Below the pieces are notes generated by a model. It was not told the DNA's origin. It made no database searches and was given only the letters and a program-made list of their open reading frames with translations. A stretch of DNA of 64,000 nt. Origin: Pseudomonas mucoides (GTDB taxonomy: Bacteria > Pseudomonadota > Gammaproteobacteria > Pseudomonadales > Pseudomonadaceae). Positions within the stretch are counted from its first letter, which is position 1; each line of letters begins with the position of its first letter. Both the position numbers and the translations under genes were made by a program. Below, in pieces: positions 57,903 through 64,000 of this stretch. Location: NCBI RefSeq assembly GCF_015461845.1, contig NZ_JACOPW010000005.1, positions 372,001 to 436,000 of the forward strand, in the 5' to 3' direction.

Positions 57903-58451
57903 CTAACGACGAGCAAAAGTATCCGCCCGACTCCCCGACACCTTGCGGCAATGCACCAGCGCATCACGAATCATGAAGTTCACCAGCGTCGGCGATACGC
58001 CGAGTTCCTTGGCGATGTCCTTCTGCGGCACCCCGTGCAGGCGGTACATCTCAAAGGCGTAGCGGGTGCGGCTTGGCAGCTCCGTCAGCGCATCGGCAAT
58101 GTGCTCAAGAGTCGAGAAGTTGATGTGCGAGGTTTCGGGTGAAGCACCTTGGATCACCACGTTCAGACCTTCCTCTTCAGGGCCGGAATACTTCTGCTCC
58201 AGCGCCTGCTTGCGGTAGTGGTCGATCGCCAGGTTGCGCACGATCTGGAACAGGTAGCTGAGCTGCGCCTTGAACGAGGAGGTGATCGCCGGTGCGGATT
58301 GCAGCCGGAAAAAGGCATCCTGCACTACGTCTTCGGCGCGTGACCGGCAACCGGTAATGCGGGCTGCAATCTTGACCAGAATCAGTCGATTGTCGACGAA
58401 GGCCTGAAGTAGCGGTGAATCGCACCTGCTTGTGGATACTTGTTCCGTCAT
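57903..58451 (-). CDS. pvdS: Extracytoplasmic sigma factor PvdS
   Basis: A 182-residue ECF sigma factor directing pyoverdine genes. Region 2 (about 20-90) has ITGCRSRAEDVVQDAFFRL and LSYLFQIVRNLAIDHYRK; region 4 (about 120-175) has LTELPSRTRYAFEMYRLHGVPQKDIAKELGVSPTLVNFMI (two blocks). The ATG at 58451 (MTEQVSTSRCDS) is chosen; 57 upstream in-frame codons are rejected. A Fur-box promoter lies 70-100 bp upstream, so it is iron-repressed. It is divergent from pvdL and reads towards the acetyltransferase. Confidence 0.95.
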   Translation of the reverse strand: MTEQVSTSRCDSPLLQAFVDNRLILVKIAARITGCRSRAEDVVQDAFFRLQSAPAITSSFKAQLSYLFQIVRNLAIDHYRKQALEQKYSGPEEEGLNVVIQGASPETSHINFSTLEHIADALTELPSRTRYAFEMYRLHGVPQKDIAKELGVSPTLVNFMIRDALVHCRKVSGSRADTFARR

Positions 58452-58521
58452 GGAAATCACCCTGCTGCCAATAGGTTGGTGGGACGGCACGAAACCTGTG
58501 CCGCCCGACACGTCGAGCGAC

Positions 58522-58550
58522 AAATTAGGCTGAATGATAATGATTGTCAA
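58522..58550 (-). promoter_or_regulatory. pvdS promoter
   Basis: On the minus strand TTGACA (58550-58545), a 17-bp spacer, then TAATTT (58527-58522): a consensus sigma70 promoter whose -35 and spacer are covered by a Fur-box-like sequence. Confidence 0.75.
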
Positions 58551-58551
58551 T
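58533..58551. promoter_or_regulatory. Fur box
   Basis: AATGATAATGATTGTCAAT, a 19-bp match to the GATAATGATAATCATTATC-type Fur consensus, overlapping the -35 and spacer of the pvdS promoter. Iron-bound Fur would shut off pvdS. Confidence 0.8.
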
Positions 58552-58655
58552 TGAGAAAGAGAAGTAATGCGCCTCGTTGGTGCAAAGTGCGAACTGCCGC
58601 ACGCCGACGTCCTCGCTTGCACCCTCCATCCCCACTGGCTATCCGGCCTGTCGAC

Positions 58656-58679
58656 TAATTATTTGCAGACGTCATCCGT
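58656..58679 (+). promoter_or_regulatory. IS box of pvdL
   Basis: TAATT-N16-CGT: one mismatch to the TAAAT-N16-CGT PvdS consensus. It lies about 155 bp upstream of the pvdL ATG, the usual distance type for PvdS promoters. Confidence 0.7.
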
Positions 58680-58833
58680 TCTCATTGGTGAAAGGCGCCG
58701 GGCAAATTCCGGCCACAGCCGCATTCCCAAAGCCTTGCGCGGTCGGCGAAGACCGCGTCCTGCACGCCTTCCCATGGGGCGTGACGTCACAAAACCGATT
58801 CCACTTGCAAGCCGATATCAGGCAGGAAACCTC

Positions 58834-61800
58834 ATGACCGACGCGTTCGAACTCCCAAGCACACTGGTCCAAGCCCTACAGCGCCGTGCGGCCCTGACGC
58901 CGGATCGGGTGGCCTTGCGTTTTCTTGCCGACACGCCGGATCAGGCGGTAGTCCTCAGTTATCGCGAACTGGATCAGCGCGCGCGAACCATTGCCGGTGC
59001 GTTGCAAGCCGAGGCGGAGTTTGGCGATCGCGCGGTCCTGTTGTTTCCCAGTGGTCCGGATTACGTTGCCGCGTTTTTCGGCTGCCTGTATGCAGGCGTG
59101 ATCGCGGTGCCGGCCTATCCGCCGGAGTCGGCCAAACGTCATCATCAGGAACGCCTGCTGTCGATCATCGACGATGCCCAACCGCGCTTGCTGCTGACCA
59201 GCGCCGATCTGCGCGACGCGTTGCAGCAGATCGAAGGCGCGCCGCCGCTGCTCTGCGTCGACACTCTCAATGTTGAACTGGCGGATCGTTGGGTCGAACC
59301 AAACCTCGAAGGCAACCACATCGCCTTCCTGCAATACACCTCCGGTTCCACCGCGGTGCCCAAAGGCGTGCAAGTCAGCCACGCTAATCTGGTGGCCAAC
59401 GAAGTGCTGATTCGCCACGGCTTTGGCATTGATCTGAACCCTGATGACGTGATCGTCAGCTGGCTGCCGCTGTACCACGACATGGGCTTGATCGGCGGTC
59501 TGTTGCAGCCGATTTTCAGCGGCGTGCCGTGCGTGTTGATGTCGCCGGCGTACTTCCTCGGCCGGCCGCTGCGCTGGCTGGAAGCGATCAGCGAGTACGG
59601 CGGCACCATCAGCGGCGGACCGGATTTTGCCTACCGGCTGTGCAGCGAGCGGGTCAGCGAATCGGCGTTGGAACGGCTCGATTTGAGCGGCTGGCGTGTG
59701 GCGTACTCCGGTTCCGAACCGATTCGTCTCGACACCCTGGAGCGCTTCGCCGAGAAATTCGCCCCATGCGGATTTACCCCGGACAGTTTCATGGCGTCCT
59801 ACGGCTTGGCCGAAGCGACGCTGTTTGTGGCTGGCAGCCCTCGTGCTCAGGGCATTGGCAACCTGCGCGTAGACGATCAAGCTCTGGCGCAACATCGCGC
59901 GGAATCGGGCGAGGGCTGCGCGATCATGAGTTGCGGCTTCAGCCAGCCGGATCACGCGGTGCTGATTGTCGATCCGGTTGCGCTCACTGAACTGGCCGAG
60001 AATGCTGTCGGTGAAGTCTGGGCCACCGGGCCGAGCATCGCCCTCGGCTATTGGCGCAACCCCGAGGCCAGCGCCAAGACCTTCGTCCAGCACAACGGCC
60101 AGACCTGGTTGCGCACCGGCGACCTGGGGTTTATGCGCGACGGCGAACTGTTCATCACCGGGCGCCTGAAGGACCTGCTGATCGTTCGCGGGCACAACCT
60201 CTATCCACAGGACATCGAGCAAACCATCGAGCGTGAAGTGGAGGTGGTGCGCAAAGGTCGCGTCGCGGCATTCGCGGTCAATATCGACGGTCAGGAAGGC
60301 ATTGGTGTCGCCGCCGAAATCAGCCGCAGCGTGCAGAAAATCCTGCCACCCGAAGCGCTGATCAAAGCCATCCGCCAAGCCGTGGCCGAAGCGTATCAAG
60401 AAGCGCCGAGCGTGGTGGTGCTGCTCAATCCGGGGGCGCTGCCCAAGACGTCGAGCGGCAAGTTGCAGCGCTCGGCGTGCCGCCATCGTCTGGCGGAGGG
60501 CAGTCTCGACAGCTATGCGCTGTTTCCGTCAGCGGCCACGGAGCGTGAAGCAAACACCGAATCCGGTTCTGACCTGCAATCCCTGATCGGCCAGATCTGG
60601 TGCGAACAATTGCAGGTCAAACAGATCCATGCCGACGACCACTTCTTCCTGCTCGGCGGCAACTCCATCGCCGCCACCCAAGTGGTTGCGCGTCTGCGTG
60701 AAGCACTCGGCCTGGAGCTGAACCTGCGCCTGTTGCTCGAAGCGCCGTCCCTCGGTGCATTCGCCAGCGCTGTGGCTCGGCAACAACAGGATGGTGGCCT
60801 GGTCCAAGGCGCGATCACCCCGCTGTCGCGCACCGAAGCCCTGCCGCAATCCCTGGCGCAAAACCGCCTGTGGATTACCTGGCAACTCGACCCGCACAGC
60901 AGCGCCTACACCATTCCCGGTGCGTTGCGTTTGCGTGGCGAGCTGGATCAAGACGCATTGCGCGGCAGTTTCCAGCAACTGATCGAGCGCCACGAATCCT
61001 TGCGCACGCGGTTCTTCGAGCGTGACGGCGTGGCGCTGCAACAGGTGGATGCCGCCGCCGGGTTGAACCTGCGATTGATCGACATCAGCGGCCTGCCAGC
61101 CACCGAGCGTGAAGCCCGCGCCGAGCAAATCCGTGAGGACGAGGCGCGCACCCCATTTGATCTGGAGAAAGGTCCGCTGTTGTGGGTGACGCTGGTACGC
61201 CTCGATGATGAAGATCACCAGTTGCTGGTGACGATGCACCACATCATCGCCGACGGTTGGTCGCTGAACGTGCTGATCGACGAGTTCTCGCGCCTGTACG
61301 CCGCAGCTTCCCAGGGACAACAAGCAACACTTCCGGCCTTGCCGACGCAGTACGCCGACTACGGCAGCTGGCAGCGTCAATGGCTGGCGCAAGGGGAGGG
61401 TGAACGCCAATTGGCTTATTGGAAAACGCGGTTGGGCGATGAGCACCCGACGCTCAATCTGGCCACCGACCACCCGCGTTCGGCACAGCACACTCACAGT
61501 GCGGCGCGTCATTCCGTCAAACTGGACGCGACCTTGAGCGATGCCATTCGCCGGACCGCACAGGCGCATGAATCAACCCCGTTCATGCTATTGCTCGCCG
61601 GGTTCCAGAGCCTGTTGCACCGCTACAGCGGCCAGCGCGACATCCGCATCGGCGTGCCGAATGCCAACCGTCCACGCCTTGAAACCCAAGGGCTGATCGG
61701 CTTCTTCATCAACACCCAGGTGCTGCGTGCCGAAGTGGATTCGCGACAGCCTTTTGTTGAGCTGCTGGCGCAAACCCGTCAGCACGCATTGGGCGCCCAA

Positions 61801-64000
61801 GCGCATCAGGACCTGCCGTTCGAGCAACTGCTCGAAGCGTTCCCGCAAGCCCGCGAACAAGGCCTGTTCCAGGTCATGTTCAACCACCAGCAACGGGACT
61901 TGAGCGCACTGCGCCGGCTGCCGGGATTGCTCGTCGAAGAGTTGCCGTGGCACAGCCGCGAAGCCAAGTTCGACCTGCAACTGCACAGCGAGGAAGATCA
62001 AAAGGGTCGCCTCAGCCTGTCCTTCGACTACGCCAGCGAACTGTTTGATGGGGCGACCATCACCCGTCTTGCCGAACACTTCAGCAACCTGTTGCACGCC
62101 ATTTGCGAACAGCCCGACACCGCCATCGGCGACCTGCCGTTGCTGACCTCAAGTGAGCACGATCAGCAAACGGCCTGGAGCGCGGCGCCTTGCACGCCGG
62201 CCAGCCAATGGCTGCCGCAACGGCTCAACGAACAGGCGAAACTGACACCGGAACGCACCGCCCTGCTGTGGGACGGTGGCGCCATGGACTTCGCCGACCT
62301 GCACAGCCGCGCCAACCGCCTCGCGCATTACCTGCGCGACAAAGGTGTCGGCCCGGACGTGTGCGTGGCCATTGCTGCGCAGCGTTCGCCGCAATTGCTG
62401 ATCGGCCTGCTGGCGATCATCAAGGCTGGTGGCGCGTATGTGCCGCTGGACCCGGACTATCCGGCCGAACGCCTGGCCTACATGCTCGGCGACAGCGGCG
62501 TCGAGTTGCTGCTGACCCAGACCGGGTTGCTTGAACGTCTGCCGGCCACCGAGGGTGTCAGCGTGATTGCCATGGACGCGCTCAACCTCGACGGTTGGCC
62601 GAGCCATGCGCCGGGGCTGCATTTGCACGGTGACAACCTCGCCTACGTGATCTACACCTCGGGCTCCACCGGTCAGCCGAAGGGCGTCGGCAACACTCAC
62701 TCGGCGCTGGCCGAGCGACTGCAATGGATGCAAGACACCTATCGCCTGAATGACACCGACGTGCTGATGCAGAAGGCACCGATCAGTTTCGATGTGTCGG
62801 TGTGGGAGTGCTTCTGGCCGCTGATCACCGGCGTCCGTTTGCTGATGGCCGGCCCCGGTGAACACCGCGACCCGCATCGCATTGCGCAGTTGGTTCAGCA
62901 ATTCGGCGTGACCACGCTGCACTTCGTACCGCCGTTACTTTCGTTGTTCATCAATGAACCGCTCACCGCTGAGTGCACCAGCCTTCGCCGCATCTTCTCC
63001 GGCGGCGAAGCCTTGCCGGCCGAACTGCGCAACCGTGTGCTGGAACAATTGCCCGCCGTGCAACTGCACAACCGTTATGGCCCGACCGAGACCGCGATCA
63101 ACGTCACCCACTGGCAGTGCACCACGGCCGATGGCGAGTGTTCGCCGGTTGGCCGTCCGTTGGGCAACGTCATCTGTCGCGTGCTCGACAGCGACCTCAA
63201 CCCCGTACCGGCCGGCGTCCCCGGCGAATTGTGCATCAGCGGCATCGGGCTGGCGCGTGGCTATCTGGGGCGTCCGGGCCTGACTGCCGAACGCTTTGTC
63301 GTTGATCCGCTGGGCGAGCCGGGCGCACGTCTGTATCGCACCGGCGACCGTGCGAGCTGGACTGCTGACGGCGTGATCGAATACCTCGGCCGTCTCGATC
63401 AGCAGGTCAAATTGCGCGGCTTCCGTGTCGAACCGCAAGAGATTGAAGCGCGGTTGCTGGCGCAGGAGGGCGTTGCACAAGCCGTGGTGCTGGTGCGCGA
63501 GACGGCAGTCGGCGGGCAGTTGATCGGCTACTACACCGCCACAGAAACCAGCGAAACCGAAGACGCCCAGACAACACGCCTGATCACCGCGCTGGCGGCC
63601 GAGCTGCCGGAATACATGGTCCCGGCGCAGCTGATGCGTCTGGCGCAAATGCCCCTGAGCCCGAGCGGCAAGCTCGACCGTCGCGCCTTGCCCGAGCCGC
63701 AATGGCACGTGCGCGAACACGTCGAACCGGTCACGGCGCTGGAGCAACAGATCGCCGCTATCTGGCGCGAAGTGCTGGGCCAGACGCAAATCGGTCTTCG
63801 CGACGATTTCTTCGCCCTCGGCGGTCACTCGTTGCTGGCCACACAAATCATTTCCCGCACGCGCCAGGCCTGCGACGTCGAATTGCCGCTGCGTGCGTTG
63901 TTCGAGAACCGTGAACTGGGCGCATTCGCCGAGCAGGTTCGGCTGATTCAGGTCAGCGGCCAGACCAACGAGCAACCGCCGATCGAGCAGGTCGACCGCA
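58834..64000 (+). CDS. pvdL: Pyoverdine peptide synthetase PvdL (5' part)
   Basis: The first 1,722 codons of an NRPS that continues past the window. Domain order: an N-terminal fatty acyl-AMP ligase-like domain (about 1-570; FLQYTSGSTAVPKGVQ), a carrier with phosphopantetheine Ser611 (FLLGGNSIAATQ), a condensation domain with MHHIIADGWS (His about 802), an adenylation domain (YTSGSTGQPKGVG from 1274; YGPTETAINV), carrier Ser1666 (FFALGGHSLLATQ), and the start of the next domain. This is the PvdL arrangement, which loads a myristoyl starter and then glutamate in the established pathway. The A-domain specificity code read by eye is tentative (D V W H F G R I). AGGAAACCTC precedes the ATG. Confidence 0.93.
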   Translation, partial: MTDAFELPSTLVQALQRRAALTPDRVALRFLADTPDQAVVLSYRELDQRARTIAGALQAEAEFGDRAVLLFPSGPDYVAAFFGCLYAGVIAVPAYPPESAKRHHQERLLSIIDDAQPRLLLTSADLRDALQQIEGAPPLLCVDTLNVELADRWVEPNLEGNHIAFLQYTSGSTAVPKGVQVSHANLVANEVLIRHGFGIDLNPDDVIVSWLPLYHDMGLIGGLLQPIFSGVPCVLMSPAYFLGRPLRWLEAISEYGGTISGGPDFAYRLCSERVSESALERLDLSGWRVAYSGSEPIRLDTLERFAEKFAPCGFTPDSFMASYGLAEATLFVAGSPRAQGIGNLRVDDQALAQHRAESGEGCAIMSCGFSQPDHAVLIVDPVALTELAENAVGEVWATGPSIALGYWRNPEASAKTFVQHNGQTWLRTGDLGFMRDGELFITGRLKDLLIVRGHNLYPQDIEQTIEREVEVVRKGRVAAFAVNIDGQEGIGVAAEISRSVQKILPPEALIKAIRQAVAEAYQEAPSVVVLLNPGALPKTSSGKLQRSACRHRLAEGSLDSYALFPSAATEREANTESGSDLQSLIGQIWCEQLQVKQIHADDHFFLLGGNSIAATQVVARLREALGLELNLRLLLEAPSLGAFASAVARQQQDGGLVQGAITPLSRTEALPQSLAQNRLWITWQLDPHSSAYTIPGALRLRGELDQDALRGSFQQLIERHESLRTRFFERDGVALQQVDAAAGLNLRLIDISGLPATEREARAEQIREDEARTPFDLEKGPLLWVTLVRLDDEDHQLLVTMHHIIADGWSLNVLIDEFSRLYAAASQGQQATLPALPTQYADYGSWQRQWLAQGEGERQLAYWKTRLGDEHPTLNLATDHPRSAQHTHSAARHSVKLDATLSDAIRRTAQAHESTPFMLLLAGFQSLLHRYSGQRDIRIGVPNANRPRLETQGLIGFFINTQVLRAEVDSRQPFVELLAQTRQHALGAQAHQDLPFEQLLEAFPQAREQGLFQVMFNHQQRDLSALRRLPGLLVEELPWHSREAKFDLQLHSEEDQKGRLSLSFDYASELFDGATITRLAEHFSNLLHAICEQPDTAIGDLPLLTSSEHDQQTAWSAAPCTPASQWLPQRLNEQAKLTPERTALLWDGGAMDFADLHSRANRLAHYLRDKGVGPDVCVAIAAQRSPQLLIGLLAIIKAGGAYVPLDPDYPAERLAYMLGDSGVELLLTQTGLLERLPATEGVSVIAMDALNLDGWPSHAPGLHLHGDNLAYVIYTSGSTGQPKGVGNTHSALAERLQWMQDTYRLNDTDVLMQKAPISFDVSVWECFWPLITGVRLLMAGPGEHRDPHRIAQLVQQFGVTTLHFVPPLLSLFINEPLTAECTSLRRIFSGGEALPAELRNRVLEQLPAVQLHNRYGPTETAINVTHWQCTTADGECSPVGRPLGNVICRVLDSDLNPVPAGVPGELCISGIGLARGYLGRPGLTAERFVVDPLGEPGARLYRTGDRASWTADGVIEYLGRLDQQVKLRGFRVEPQEIEARLLAQEGVAQAVVLVRETAVGGQLIGYYTATETSETEDAQTTRLITALAAELPEYMVPAQLMRLAQMPLSPSGKLDRRALPEPQWHVREHVEPVTALEQQIAAIWREVLGQTQIGLRDDFFALGGHSLLATQIISRTRQACDVELPLRALFENRELGAFAEQVRLIQVSGQTNEQPPIEQVDR

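Larger units (their letters stand above)
58452..58833. other. Regulatory region between pvdS and pvdL
   Basis: 382 bp between divergent genes holding the Fur-box promoter of pvdS (58522-58551) and the IS box of pvdL (58656-58679). No open frame is credible; the pvdL leader is about 145 nt. Confidence 0.7.

Noticed and set aside
58876..60486. A 536-codon minus-strand frame inside pvdL
   Set aside because: It lies wholly within the strongly supported NRPS and has no start context or domain; GC-rich genes commonly give such antisense frames.
1..64000. tRNA, rRNA, CRISPR array, insertion sequence or integrase
   Set aside because: No cloverleaf ends, regular repeat-spacer blocks or transposase motifs were seen on either strand.

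Overview
The window reads as a piece of a Pseudomonas chromosome, most likely the P. fluorescens complex. Supporting signs are the gene order ohrR-(aroA class II)-deaD-like-tpm-htpX-alaA-msrB-gpx-ospR-sagS, which I recall from P. aeruginosa; a complete atu (acyclic terpene) cluster; a mobA/moaB/moeA cluster; the pvdS-pvdL pyoverdine locus; and many copies of the 'gcgggcaagcccgctcccaca'-type REP repeat of fluorescent pseudomonads. No rRNA, tRNA, CRISPR array, insertion sequence or prophage was seen. Coding is dense on both strands.

1-10 kb: the 3'-truncated organic-peroxide sensor ohrR; a LysR/TauE divergent pair; a LysR/DUF1127 divergent pair; a YcaQ-type DNA crosslink glycosylase; a short-form class II DAHP synthase; an orphan spermidine-synthase-like protein; a crotonase; and a DEAD-box helicase with a long leader. 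10-20 kb: a redox and protein-quality block holding a DODA-type dioxygenase, thiopurine methyltransferase, HtpX, AlaA, MsrB, glutathione peroxidase translationally coupled to OspR with a matching operator-like palindrome, the hybrid kinase SagS, a DUF815 AAA+ ATPase and free-methionine sulfoxide reductase.

20-31 kb: a signalling block. It has an HD-GYP phosphodiesterase with an unusual internal insertion, a BvgS/RocS1-like unorthodox kinase with its NarL-type regulator (and a palindromic candidate operator), a dGTPase-like protein, an EAL phosphodiesterase, and a DUF883/YqjE-like/small-membrane-protein operon. 31-46 kb: an orphan Amt ammonium transporter with a sigma54-like promoter, a Kef-type antiporter, a glutaredoxin-like protein, a small unknown gene behind a near-perfect LexA box, an RluA-type pseudouridine synthase, molybdenum cofactor genes, a YegS lipid kinase convergent with a two-component pair, a degenerate-Hpt-like protein divergent from cheV (which has a textbook sigma28 promoter), a MOSC protein, PpnP and a DEDDh exonuclease.

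46-55.8 kb: the atu operon atuABCDEF, read leftwards, with divergent atuR; two palindromic operators lie between atuR and atuA. 55.8-64 kb: a lone periplasmic binding protein, then the pyoverdine locus: a PvdS-dependent acetyltransferase gene (pvdY-like), pvdS with a Fur-box promoter, and the first 1,722 codons of the NRPS pvdL, which runs off the right edge.

I did not find an obviously new multi-gene system. The strongest leads are the LexA-controlled small gene, the Hpt-like partner of CheV, the split HD-GYP domain, and the candidate operators next to ospR and the BvgA-like regulator.
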